A stretch of DNA of 64,000 nucleotides, from the NCBI GenBank assembly GCA_012274445.1, contig JAAROD010000015.1:2108001-2172000 (forward strand), read 5' to 3'. The notes beneath the pieces are model-generated. The model searched no databases and was not told the DNA's origin. It saw only the letters and a program-made list of their open reading frames with translations. This stretch comes from Sclerotiophoma versabilis (taxonomy: Eukaryota; Ascomycota; Dothideomycetes; Pleosporales; Didymellaceae). Shown one piece after another: positions 35,083-47,500 of this stretch. The translations under genes and the position numbers were made by a program. How positions within the stretch are numbered: position 1 is the stretch's first letter; the number at the start of each line of letters is the position of its first letter.

Positions 35083-35985
35083 ATGCCCCCTTCAGGGATG
35101 GCCAAGAAATCCATCACCCCAGCTGCACAGAGTGCCTCACGTCAAAGCCGCAACGTCTGTAAGCAATTCGACAAGGAAGTCAGCAATGAAACTCAGACAG
35201 ACTGCGTTGACGTCAACGACGGAGCTGAAGAGGACGAAGTCGATTCTTCGCAAGGCACTGCAGTTCAGAACATGATCATCGGAGGTCTCAGCAACGTGTG
35301 TCGCGAATTACTCACCCGCACGTTGTCCAGGAGACCAACTAACGGCAGAGCAGCAAAAGAAGCGTCATGCTGTCAACAAAAAGAAAGCAAAAGAGGATTA
35401 CGATCGCACCAAGGTCAACTTGCGGAACAAAATCACTGCTTTCTTTGCCGAGCATGAAGATCAGTCGTGAGTTGCTGTCCAAGTTGCAGTGCCATAACCC
35501 CCATCAACCTGCTCTCGTTCCACATGAAACTTACTCTTCTTCGCTTTGGTCCCGCATGAACTAAAAGACATTGGCCATATCCTACCTTACCAGCATAGTG
35601 ATGACTACCAGCTGATCAGCAGCTCAGTCCGCCAACCTTCCAGGCCGCTTCCTCAAGAATTCAAGCAACTAACACAAACCGTCAGAGATGCCGTACATAA
35701 CGCCCAATTGAATTATCTTGCCAACCTGCTTGCCATGAAGGCTACTATCGAATCACAATTGGCCACCAAGCTAACGCACCTGCATGCATCATACGACGCT
35801 CACTCAAAGGAACTATCAGCCGTGGTCAACTCTCGAATCAAGGAACTGAAGTAAGTCGACATGGTCGATGGCGGTCTGGACTCGTAAGATCCTTTGCGGA
35901 TAGGTATGGCTCCCGATTATCCGGCAGCCAAGAGAAGCTTGAGTGTCCTATCGCTGTGACATTGGTCCTGAACATCGATCGGTAG
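35083..35985 (+). CDS. Unrecognised coiled-coil protein (four-exon model)
   Basis: Not recognised. The likely model is four exons: 35083-~35295, ~35351-35466, 35620-35850 and 35904-35985, giving about 213 residues. The first part is Gln/Ser/Asp/Glu-rich and disordered. The second exon encodes a Lys-rich helix (Q-Q-K-K-R-H-A-V-N-K-K-K). The third encodes a long amphipathic coiled coil (N-Y-L-A-N-L-L-A-M-K-A-T-I-E-S-Q-L-A-T-K-L). The fourth follows a consensus GTAAGT intron of 53 bp. Intron 1 is ambiguous: two donors (35285, 35296) and several acceptors keep the frame. Intron 2 (153 bp) ends at a CAGCAG tandem acceptor. The gene is divergent from PXR1 with 277 bp between ATGs. A chromatin, kinetochore or cytoskeletal role would be a guess. 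Confidence 0.6.
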
Positions 35986-36398
35986 TCTCTGGGCTGCATC
36001 AGGTTGGACAGGGAAACAGGGGACAGGTGTTAATTGCTGGAATGATGAAGCCGGGGGGATGGTCTGACTGGGCGGTGTATGACAAGTCCATGGGAACGAA
36101 GCTTTTGTTGAACGACCAAGCATCGAGTGAAGGCTTGTTTTAGAAGTAGTGAATCGGCAGTTTCTGTCAGAGCATGCCATCTGCGCTAACATCTCTATGC
36201 ACAAATAGAGTAAACGGCGTCGTGAGAATAGGTTCACATGCACCATAAGAAGTCTAAGGAATAAAAAAGGACAACATGGTATGGCCGTTCAGTCTCTACG
36301 TGAACGAGGTATCATAAATCTGCAACTCGCAACTGAATCATAACCTCATCTTAAATGAGTTGTTCATTTCGCCAAAACGCCATGCTCTTCACTTCAAA
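35986..36398. other. Convergent 3' flank
   Basis: A 413-bp spacer between the end of the coiled-coil gene (plus) and the stop of palF (minus). No reading frame or structure of note. Confidence 0.5.
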
Positions 36399-39068
36399 TC
36401 ATCTCTGGTACCTAGGCAACGCCTCACTAACCGGCCTCTCAACCCTACTCCTCACAGGCGTCATGGCCGCCGCCAACTCCTCGTCATCATCGTCCAGCAC
36501 CGGTGCCGAGGGCGCGAGGTGTCCAGATGCAAGGCTTAAGCCATGCATGCCGTTTACAGGCGGTCTTGACGGGCCCTGTGAGCTCTCTCCCTCCTCGTAC
36601 GACCCATGTGCGGGCGGTGGTGCACTGCTCTCCATTTCCAACCGCTGCCGTTGCATCTCTTGCTTGTCGTCTGTGGCGGGGACGTGTGAAGAGGAGGGGA
36701 AGTAGTCTGGCGCTGCGCCGGGTGGAGACTGGGGTGGAAGAGGCGGAAGAGGCTTAGAGTGATCCTCGGCACCGTTTGTTGGTGGTGCAGATGGTGTCTG
36801 ATTCGCGTTGATAGTGAGTGAGGACCCGGTGGCGGAGGTCTGCAGTGCTTCTTCTGTGAAGCCAGTTGCGCGATGAGGTACTGAGGGACGCCGGATGGGT
36901 GTGCGAAATGACATTGAGGGGTCTGTTGCGGCGCGAAAGGGTGGTGGAGGATGAGAAGGTGCTGATGAGGACGACGAAGCCTCAGGAAGGTAAGGTTGGT
37001 CGGGGTCACCATCTTCCGGTAGTACTGGTGCAGATGGGGGCATGATGTGCTGGACGGCCCCGCCAGGGGTTGAAGGGCCATCGGTAACGCCAGGTGGTTG
37101 CGATGGTAACAATAGAGCTTCTGCTCGCCGGAGTCTTTCCTTTTCCGAAAGATTCTCCTCCTGCTGGGCTCGTGTATGTGTAGCATGGTATGACTGGCCT
37201 GCGTCCGGACCACGATCGTTGTATCCAGGAACTTCGTAGTATGCTGGATCATAGCCGTAATCGCCGTAGTACTGTCCGTGATCGTCGTACCCGTAGTCGT
37301 ACTGATCGTAGCCACCATGTACATTGGGGTCATCGTATGATCCGTATGGCATTTCGTGGAGGTCGTTCCGACCATTAGCTGACAGGCCTTGAGTTTGTTT
37401 CCGCTTGCCATTTCTCTCGCTATCCTTCGTACCCACAATAACTTCGAACACTGAAGAGATGACGCCCTTTTCTCGTCTGATGCCATCCGTGTCGACAAAG
37501 TTGCCTCCCCACGTTGAGAACGTGTTACTCGCGGCTTCATCGCGTCCCATTCCGCCCGGAGTGCTTGCTGCGGACGTAGGAACGGTCACCACACCGGCAT
37601 TGGAAACCATACGATCCAACCCAGTGAGTTTTCCTTGAATATCCACGACGACCTCCACGTAGTACTTGAACGAGATCATGGCACCAGGCACGTTCGAGAT
37701 CGTAGGAAACACGTCGTCCGGAACTCTGACCGAGCATTTGATATCCGCGGTGAGCGTCCTAGGGTCCACGAATAAGGGTGCAAATGATTGTCCTAAGTCT
37801 TTGCGGAAAGTATGACTCGAGCCTGCAGATGATAACGACAGACCGCCGAGCCCTGTCCTGGATTTCGGATAATACTCTTCTGACTTCATTTTGTCACCTT
37901 TGCCGTTGAGCGCAACAGGCAGTGCAGGATGCATATCTACCCTTGCCTGGCGGTAGAGTGTGACGATGATGCCTTTAAGACTCCTGACGTGTTTGTTATG
38001 GTTGACAGTAACTCTAATCGGTATTTGGTCGCCACTAAGAAAGCCGCCTTTTAGAACATCGATCGTAGCGGTAATGGTTTTCCCTTTGACCGTCGGTCGA
38101 CTCCCATTGGCAGCTATAAAAATACCCGCATCGGTCACTGTATTGACCGATCGAATACCGTACTCGGTGCCAGAAGCCCCACTGCTGCTCATCTGACTCG
38201 CGAAACTCGTTTCACTGGGTGACGGGCTACGTGGGTTACCCGCTTCTTCAGCGATTCCATTGTGAGGTTCCAGTCTTGGGGCTAGCCGTGATGCTTCTGC
38301 GCCGCTAGGTGTGGGAGGGACACTTTCTGTCATCGCAGCGTCCGGCCGTGCTCGAGGAGGCTTATTCCGCGTTCGCCGTGAGATAGGTTCCAAGGAGATG
38401 ACACGAGGTTTAGGCTCTGCGATTGGTGCAACGTCGATAACATCTCGGAGAGTGACCTTAACATCGCAGGTGGTTGTGGGCGAGATGGATGTCGGCCGCG
38501 TCAAGGTGGAGGTCAACATGTAGCATACCGTCCCACGTTCGAACTAAAACAATGATCAGCAACAGGATGCTTAGTGAGCAGATCAGTGCATTATCCTTAC
38601 GTCAATGCTGCTTGGCAAGCCTTTGGAAGGGAACTCCAGATCAAAATTGAAATGGTAGACACCTTCAGCCAGCTTGCCCTCGCCGCAGAGGACTACCTCG
38701 TCCTCAAAAAGTGATACGAAGCCATTGCCAAAGTAGCTTCCCTGCTTCTTGCCTCTCCCTGACCCAACTGTCGCCGAGTAGGTCTTGTACGCATCTCCCG
38801 GTGCGTTTGGATTCTTGAACACTTGCGCATACCCGTGCAACGAGACAACCAGATGTGTGATCCTAAGAGGCTTGACGACCTTGATGATGACAGTTCCACT
38901 AATTATGTCTCCCGGGAGGTACTGGCGATGCGGGTCATCCGACTGGATGTAGAAATCGGTGAAGTTGCGCGACTTGGAGGACAGGGGCGACTTCAGTCGC
39001 GACAGTAGCGATCTGCTGGGTGCTGGGGAGTTCGAGGAGACGGAGTCGCGCTTAGAGCTGGAAGTCAT
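36399..39068 (-). CDS. palF: Arrestin-like pH-signalling protein palF/RIM8
   Basis: Two exons on the minus strand: 39068-38601 and 38543-36399 (57-bp intron), 870 residues. PalF/Rim8 binds the ambient-pH sensor PalH and, once ubiquitinated, recruits ESCRT to start PacC/Rim101 processing under alkaline conditions. The arrestin N-domain (about 35-180) has F-Y-I-Q-S-D-D-P-H-R, P-L-R-I-T-H-L-V-V-S-L-H-G-Y and C-G-E-G-K-L-A-E-G-V-Y; the splice joins P-S-S-I-D to F-E-R-G-T, as in the family. R-V-I-S-L-E-P-I-S-R-R marks the linker, and the C-domain (about 290-415) includes G-G-F-L-S-G-D-Q-I-P. A Tyr/Asp-rich low-complexity block lies near 545-580, and the rest is Pro/Ser-rich disorder, where ubiquitination and ESCRT-binding motifs would be expected. 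Confidence 0.94.
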
Positions 39069-41305
39069 GCTACTTGCAACGCGCACATTCTGCGGCTACC
39101 CGCGTTCGAAGTAGTGTGCTGCAAGCCGCACACAGCCCTGAGGGCGCCAAGCTACGTATGTGCAAAAGAGTGCGCAACGATACCGCACAGTCGGGTCCGG
39201 GGGAGCAGGTCGGGCGGATGCAAGCTTGGGGGTGTCGTGGTGGGAAGGGCGTTCGAGGGGTGCACAGATGGGACCGCGAGGGTGGCAGGGTGGCAGGATG
39301 CGACGAATGGGGCCAGGAATGCGCTACAGAGGTTCGGGGGCGTGCTCGCGAAGACGGAGCGGTGCGATTGCGCAAGCTAGATCTAGACGTGATGGCGAAG
39401 GCTGCCGGCTGCTTCGTTGGGCGCGCGGCGGAGGGGCGAGAGGGCGAGTCGAGGCCGACGCGCAACTGTCTCAGGTCGACGGGGGGCTGTAGACAGCGAC
39501 GCAGCAACGACAGAGGTCAGGAACTGGAATGCGCTGGCTCGCAGTCAGCATCGCGGGTAGCTACATGGGCGGTAGTGGCAATTAGAGTCGTCCTTGCGGG
39601 TGTGGGTGTGGGGAGCGATCGGGGCAGTGCTGCTTTAGCGCGCGAGACTGGAGGCCGATCGCTGGTGCGCAACAAGAACAACACCATGCCCAGCACTCGC
39701 ACAGACGGCCATGGCAACAGCCCAAGGCTGCATTGCTGGTGACTATTTACGTACCACTTGACGTCGGTAGAAAGGATCAAGGCCGGTCCAAGAGCGTATC
39801 GATCTTGGCTGCCAAGGGCGACGCACGCTGCGGAACACAAGGACTGGTCAAGTGCAGATGGGACAAGTCGAATACGAGAGCTGGGGTAGCCGTCGATAGG
39901 GGTCAGGAAACAGGGCCTGGTGGTGAGATGAGAGAGAAGCGAAGACTTTGCCCAGTGTTGAGCGCAATGTGAGGAGAAGGAATGGCCGTGGGCAGGATGC
40001 TCGATATTCATCTTCTGAGAGCCGCCCTAGAGACGCACCGTGCCCTAATTCATGCCCTGCGAAACGGGAAAGGCGTCTAGGACATGGGCGGTTGGCTGCT
40101 GCACAAGCACGATGGTGACAGCGCCGCGGGGAGGCCCTTAGCGTTTCCGGCAACCTCAGCGGCGAAGAGGTGCCCAAAACGAGCGATCTGACTCCCTTCG
40201 GCCCGCTGAATTGCACGTCTGGGCGTTGCTCCGAGCGACTGCATATGACTGTACACGACTGCACGCTGGCTTCTGCCACGTACAGCAGATACAGCGTCGA
40301 CTTCTGCTGGTCCTGGACGTTCCGAGTCGCACTACCACCTGTAGCCCTGTCAAACCAACCAATGGACCGACTCTCCGAACTAGGTTGCGCGTCCTGGCAA
40401 GGCTTGAAAACCAAAGACTCGACGTGTGTTCCAGAAGCTCGACTGTCATCGCACGCGGGCTAAGCTTCGCCAAGCTTGTATTCAGTGCTTGTGTTGTCAT
40501 TCCACGCTAACGCAGCTTTGTGAAGTGGGGGGCAGGTCAGCTCATTTTGACACAGATCATCTGTTCGTACCAAGATGAGGAGTGCGATTTGTAGCCGTTG
40601 TCGATCCGGCTTTCAGTTCCCGAAAGGCGTTGTTCGATTTGCAGGACCAGGCGCTTGTGTCGTGTCGCCGTATCCCCATGCACCAGAAGTGGAACCATCT
40701 ACGCCTTGACGACACGCACTGCTCAGGCGCGGTATACCTGCCAGCTGTAGAGCAGCTGGCTCCGTCATATTGTGCTGGTATTCGCCGAGCTTTCGTCTGT
40801 TCCCTGCCAATCTCGCAAATCTTGAGACACAAACAAGAGAGTGACAAAATCAGACCAAGGTCGATTAGGGGAGTTGGTGTTGCACATACATGACAGTCGA
40901 ACGCCTAACTGCCGCCGTTTGCATGTTCCGCCTCCCTAAAGGGGGGGGGGGGGGGGTTTCTTCCTTTGTCATTGGCCAAGTCACGTCTTTGTTGACTTAG
41001 CCCCATCTCGAACTTCAAGCAATTCAAAGGGCTGACATATACAGCACCCTCATTCTCTCCAAGACAGTCTCATCGCGAAACACCCGGTCGCCATGTCTTT
41101 TTGCAGATTGAGAAACTGATAGGCTGAGGCTGCAGGAAAATGTCGAGGCTGCGTCAAAGCGTTCAGGGCTAGGCCGGTTACGTCGCGCATGCATGATGAC
41201 GCTCACCGCCGCCCAAACCACTCATTGTGCACGCGCCTTTACCTTTACCGCGACCTTCCACTGTCCTTCACCTTTTGGCATGGCTACCACATACACCACT
41301 CGGCG
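39069..41305. other. Divergent intergenic region, palF to CSC1-like gene
   Basis: About 2.2 kb. Many overlapping open frames of 60-220 codons appear on both strands near 39070-40500; their composition (Arg/Gly/Ser-rich, no domains, no introns) points to chance in GC-rich DNA. It contains a 16-base G run at 40941-40956. It presumably carries the palF promoter and the upstream part of the channel gene. Confidence 0.5.
40941..40956 (+). repeat. Poly-G tract (16 G)
   Basis: Sixteen consecutive G on the plus strand, about 350 bp upstream of the CSC1-like start. Confidence 0.85.
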
Positions 41306-44037
41306 ATGACAAACCATAGAAACAGGACGTGTGATGCTGGTCGCGAAGACATATTGGGCAACATCCGCCCGCGCGATGTTCGACTACAGATTTACATCTC
41401 CTTGACGCTCGGCGTGGGAGCATTTCTGCTTTTTTGTGTATGACTACTGCACGTTGCCGCAAAGCCAAAATGTGCTGACAAGCTCTGGTAGTTCCTGCGA
41501 CCACGATGGAAAGGCCTGTATGCTGCGCGCAAGAAGCAGAACAACCTCGCGACAGCGCTGCCTGAGCTTCCGGACACCTTCTTTGGCTGGATCGTACCAC
41601 TATGGAAGATCACGGACGAGCAGGTACTAGCTTCGGCTGGTCTTGACGCTTATGTGGTATGTCAGAACTCCGAAGAGACGCTGCATCAAGCTGACACAGT
41701 TGCAGTACCTCGCATTCTTCAAGATGGCCATCAAGTTCCTCCTCGTTACCCTTTTCTTCGCCCTTGCCGTAATCAAGCCGGTACATGACACTCATCAGGA
41801 AAAGGAGGGCAAGAAGCCATATCTGGGCGGCCATGGTGATGAGAAGGGCGACCGTCTCGAGATGCGGTCGGAAACATTCTGGTCGACATTGGCTGGGCAC
41901 GATTACGAATACTATACAGACTACCTCTGGATGTATCTTGTCTTTGTGTACCTCTTCACAGCACTCATACTCTACCTAATTGTCTCTGAAACCAGGAGAA
42001 TCATCGATATCCGGCAGGAATACCTGGGCAGCCAAACTACCATCACCGACCGAACGATTAGGCTTTCGGGCATTCCAGTGGACCTACGCTCCGAGGATAA
42101 AATAAAACGATTTATTGAAGATCTCGGGATTGGCAAAGTTGAAAGTGTCACACTTTGCAGGAACTGGAAAGAGTTGGATGATAAGATAACAAGGCGACAA
42201 AGCATACTGCGGAAGCTCGAAGAGGCTTGGACAGTTCACTTGGGAAGCAGACGAGTCGAGCGCAGCTTGGAAACCTTACCTGTGATCCAACCTCGTCTAG
42301 CTGAGGCCGATGGGAACGACCGTGAGGATAGTCAACTCCTCAACGACATAGACAGAGATCATGATTACTTGACTCCGTACGCACGCCAGCGTCCAACAGC
42401 AAAAATTTGGTATGGTCCACTCAGAATGCGCTACAGGACGGTTGACGCCATTGATTACTACGAGGAGAAACTTCGCAGATTGGACGATGAGATTAGGGAT
42501 CTGCGGAAGAAGGAATTTGAACCAACACCGCTGGCCTTTGTAACCATGGATAGTGTGGCAAGTGCGCAGATGGCAATACAAGCTGTCTTGGACCCATCGC
42601 CACTCCAACTTCTTGCCAACAATAGCCCAGCTCCATCCGATGTGGTTTGGCCCAACACTTATCTCTCACGCAACCAACGTATACTCCGATCCTGGACAAT
42701 CACCTTCTTCATCGGAGTCTTGAGTATCTTTTGGACTGTTCTACTGGTCCCAATTGCTGGCGCCTTGAACACCTGCTCAATCCACGAAGTTTTTCCACGG
42801 CTTGCGGACGCACTCGATCGACACGAACTTTTGCAGTCGCTTGTCAACACACAATTGCCGACCCTGTCGCTGACGCTGCTTAATGTACTTGTACCGTTCC
42901 TCTACGATTGTAGGTTGCCTGCCGCGATACCCGTCTTCTTGCTAACTTCCATCAGGGCTGGCAAACAAGCAAGGTATGATCTCGCAGGGTGACGTGGAGC
43001 TCTCTGTCATATCGAAGAATTTCTTCTTCACATTCTTCAACTTCTTCATCCTCTTCACGATTCTCGGAACTGCTTCCAATCTTGTGGATTTGTTGACAAA
43101 GTTTGGAGAGAAGCTGACGAGCGCCACTGAGATCGCTTTCGCCTTGGCCAATTCCCTTGCCAAGCTGCTTGGCTTCTACACTAACTTTATCATCCTACAA
43201 GCGTTTGGACTGTTCCCGTTCCGCCTGCTGGAATTTGGCGCACTGTCATTATACCCAATCTATCTGATTGGCGCAAAGACTCCTCGAGGTAAGCATTCAC
43301 TCTGCAAAGAAGAGGAGCCAATGCTCACTATTGCAGACTATGCGGAACTTGTCCAACCCCCTGTATTCAGCTACGGTTTCTTCTTGCCTCAGACTATACT
43401 CATCTTCATCATCTGCGTAGTGTACAGTGTTCTGAGAGACTCCTGGCAGGTCCTATTGACAGGCTTGGCCTACTTTATTATTGGTCAATTTGTCCACAAG
43501 TACCAGCTGCTCTATGCAATGGAGCATCGCCAGCATTCGACGGGCAGAGGATGGACAATGATGTGTGACCGTGTAATTATTGGCGTCGTACTGTTCCAGG
43601 CCACCGTTGCTGGCCAGTTGGCTCTGAAGAAAGCATTCAAGCGGGCCATCTTGGTGACTCCGTTAGCAGTAGCTACTGTCTGGTTTTTGTTCGTCTACGC
43701 ACGGACTTATCGACCTCTGATGAAGTTCATCGCTCTACGGAGTCTTCGGGACCCCGAGCGATCAGACTTGGGGCGCGACATCCAGGAAGAAGCAATCCAC
43801 GCGGAACGCCATGGGAGAGGAAGATTAGCAGGACGACTCACCTTGGATGAAGCTAGAGAGAGCGGACTGAAGTTTGAAATCCCAAGTCTTGTGATGCCGT
43901 AAGTTCGTCAACGTACTTGACATACAATTACTAACAAGACTTGCAGTCTGAACGAGATTTGGCTCACCAACAAGAGCGCAAGGTCTTCAAATGGGTCTAA
44001 TGGGTCGACTCCATGCAATGGCAATGGAGATGCCTGA
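41306..44037 (+). CDS. CSC1/OSCA-type cation channel (RSN1 family)
   Basis: Six exons, 41306-41437, 41492-41656, 41706-42909, 42956-43288, 43337-43898 and 43947-44037 (introns 46-54 bp), 828 residues. It belongs to the calcium-permeable stress-gated channel family (yeast Csc1/Rsn1/Phm7, plant OSCA) of the plasma or internal membranes. The N-terminal three membrane segments lie near 25-45, 105-130 and 155-180. A cytosolic loop (about 195-400) carries the ferredoxin-like part with R-L-S-G-I-P. Then comes the RSN1_7TM core with Q-G-D-V-E-L-S-V-I-S-K-N-F-F-F-T-F-F-N and D-Y-A-E-L-V-Q-P-P-V-F. Four splice junctions are confirmed by restored family blocks (F-L-R-P-R-W, Y-E/D-W-L-A-N-K-Q, T-P-R-D-Y-A-E). 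The start is the least certain point: an in-frame ATG at 41189 would add 39 residues. Confidence 0.92.
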
Positions 44038-44568
44038 ATGGTGCCGAGCAGCTGCACCTTCTATTTTGGGTATTCTTTCTCTTTCTGGGCTACATAGCGC
44101 CTTCTTGTATATGTTGTTTGTGGTACTGTAGTGCTTTCCAACATAGGCCCGTAGCGTTCTCCCTGCCACAATCGATACCCGAATGCAATTGAGATTTCCA
44201 GCGTTCCTGGCCTTTGGTTATTGACCCAGCTCGCTCCCACCTCACATTTCACATCCAGCATTCTGCCCACGAGACATGTTTGGCCCATTCTTAACCAGTA
44301 TCATCCTATACTCCGTCTTTTGTTAACGTGTTACACACCTGTTACTTCGTCCCAATCCTAGTATACACGCCGCCATTCTAGCGAGCCTCCCACCGGGGGT
44401 GTAGCAACAACGTCTTCCCAGATCTACCTCTCAAGGGGAGTTGCCGGTACTAAATCCGAACCTGTTCTTCCCGTACTCGATATCGAGCCTCTTCAGGTCA
44501 CATCGTTGTTCGAATCGCCCAGCATTCGCAGACTTTCACTCAACCCCGTCCATCCGCTCTCTAGCCAG
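44038..44568. other. Spacer before the F-box gene
   Basis: A 531-bp spacer. The frame of the F-box gene stays open upstream to 44327 but contains no ATG, so translation is placed at 44569. No other feature seen. Confidence 0.45.
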
Positions 44569-47500
44569 ATGTCCCCAGTGCCGGAGCCCATAGTCGAACC
44601 TTCACAATGTATCGACGCAAACCCAGGATATGTGACTGAACAATCAACGTCCTCTTGGAACAACAACCAGGATATTGCGGCAACGAAACGTCCAGAGATG
44701 CTTCGCCATGTTTTTTACCACTCGTCACGTTGTTCTACAACAGCCTATAACAGAGGGAGCAGCGCCCGTGTCTCTAAGACCGATCATTACAGGAGCGCGT
44801 TTCTGTACAGGCGACAGCTGAAATCAAGAGGCACATTTCACAAAGTCATCAGTTCATTCTTCGGCAATACCTCAGGGCGACGAGCGTACAGTACTAGCCC
44901 GCAGATTCGATCAAGAGCGTCAAGCTTTGGTTCACGACTAGGGTCCTCTATTCACGGCTCGGTCCCAAGTATCGACCTTGTCTCACCTAGTGCATTTTTA
45001 TTCAGCGGACCCAGTCTTCAGTCGGCGGGGTCGTATAACTACTCGACTCCTAGACTTCCGAGTCTGACAGGATCGTTTAATGACGCACGTGTACCTCGCC
45101 GTGTACATTCGGATTCTTTCTCCATGATTGACAATGCCAGTTTCAATGATGAGTTGCTTGAGCCTATCATGGGTCAGGGTATGGTACGAAGTATGTCGGA
45201 CGTGCTCCTTGGCATCAACACACCAATAGAGGAGCTCGAAGATTCTCTGTTGGAGGGTTCTGATGATGAGACTGTTTCCTTAGACCGGACATCGACGCAA
45301 AGTGGTAGGCCAACAAGCAATGCAACTTGGCCCAGCAGCTCGCCCTCCGCAAACGACATATTTCAGAACCTTGTGATCACAGGCCACGTCTTGCGCCATT
45401 CGAACACCGCAACATGGGAAAATCTGAAGTTGACCTGTCGATTCTGGTACAAGGCTGTCACTTACGCTGTACCGCCTGCACGCCCAGTTTCTGGCAGACT
45501 GCCTATCGAGATACTACTAGGTATTTACAACTACCTCGATGCAAAAGACTTCAATGCTGCACGGCGGACATGTCGTAGTTGGATGATGGCAAGCCTAAAT
45601 GAAAAATTGCTCAGTGCAATGTTGCAACGGGGAGGGTGGCATAGCGGCATTGAAACAATGAAGGAAGAGTTTCCACAGAAACGCTCGGCGGCTGCCAACA
45701 GCGACGAATGGAAGTTGAGCGGGTATCTCTCACGCCAGTGTGCTCTGACCTCCCGTTGGACTGGTAATGGTCTGGATGCTAGACCTGCGATTGTGGAAAG
45801 CATTGAAATCGACTTTTCTGAATTAGCTGATGGCTATGCTCCTCAAAAAGGGGGGGCCAGCGGTGGCCTGATATTCACTTCGAGCATCTGTGGCAAGTAT
45901 TTACTGGTTGCCAAAGGCAGTCTTATCTACGTTTATGGTCTGAAAGATGGTCAACTGCAACCACTCACAAGCGTGGTTTGTCCGAGAAGGGTCCTTGCCA
46001 TGAGCATGAACGCGTCTGTAGGTCGAGATGCTGTTGCCGCTCTCCTGGGAGGCAGAATGGGTATGGTATGCGAGCTTCGATACGGTCGCTCATTATCAGC
46101 ATCTGAATCTGAGGACACTTGTGTCGAAGGCGATGGATATCCGCCCCGAACGAGTGCTCGGCCGACAACGCCTATTGAGGAGACGATCGACTTGCAGGAT
46201 ACCATAGGTTCTACAGGGCATGCGTCGCCTAGATTGCTTCGCGGCTTTCCTTATGTTCAAAGTCCGAGCCTGAACTTGTTCAATGCGATCGAGCTCAAAG
46301 CGCACAACCAGGGGTACAGTCTGCAAGACACAGATGATTCCAGTACTCATGGTCGCAATCTGATCAATCAAACGTGGAACCTGAACCTTCGTGGGCCGTT
46401 GAAGAACCTCAGGAAAAACTCAGGTCTGACACGACGTGTGCAAAGCATCCCAATCGAAAGCGGTACCTCGACCTTCTACAGACATCTTTGCTCCGAGGAC
46501 GATCCGCCACGCAACGTCTCGATATGTCCACAGCGCCGATGCGTTGCATTTGGATGCTCAGCAGGTATCGAGCTTCACTGGATTGATGCGCTTACTGGAC
46601 AGAGCTTGAGTCGGTGGTTCCCACTCACTGCTCCAAGCGATCATTTGCATTTCCTCTCCCCTCGCCCTGGTTTTGAGTGTGCCAAAAAATTGCGCCTCAT
46701 CTCGAGCGCTGCGCACCCCAATGACGGGCCAGCCATCAGCCGGAGACTGTTCAGTAATTCGACCATCAGCTCTTTCTGGGGTCCATTCGGCTTTGAGGCG
46801 CGCGCTCGACAGTCCCGGAGCGGCGATTATTGCCATGCGATACCCCTGAGCGACGGTCATCACGTGCTCTTCATGGATCCGTCAACTGATCGGTTGACGC
46901 TTGGGTGTGATGCACCACTTGGCGGCCCTGCAAAGCTACTACGCAAAGTAGTGTTCAACCCACCCGAGGAGAAGGTCGTTCCGCGAGTTTACACTGCAGC
47001 TGCCGACATGTCGCTTGGAGCTCGAATCGTGGTGGTATTTGACGATTCCATGATGCTGTACAGCATACCACCAGATGTCCTGACTCTATCTCGAATGGAG
47101 CAAGCGGCCGACAGCCGGGATGTACACGACGCACCTCCATTCTCTCCCATAGGCCGACATTACGATCACTGGCTCAATTGGTGGGACGAGCCTACCGCCT
47201 TCGATGTAGCGAATAGATCTGAGGCCGACAACAACAGTTCCATCTGGCCCATCTCCCTCTCTGGCACCGAGATTGGCAGACTGGCCGACGTCTGCGAGCT
47301 GGCGATCCAAACTCGACCCGACATTCTGATCTGGGCCTTCACGTACAAGTCGCAATGCAAGACGTGGCGTCTACACAACGATGGCAACCCCATCCTCAGA
47401 TGCAGGCAATACGTGGACAGAAGCGGGTTCGTGCACGAGTGCTACGACGTGGATGGATCTAGGGACGTCACGATGCAAGACGCTCCGCCGGATTCAGTAG

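Noticed and set aside
39074..39742. A 222-codon plus-strand frame overlapping the palF upstream region
   Set aside because: Gly/Arg-rich without motifs and overlapped by frames on both strands; probably GC-driven chance.
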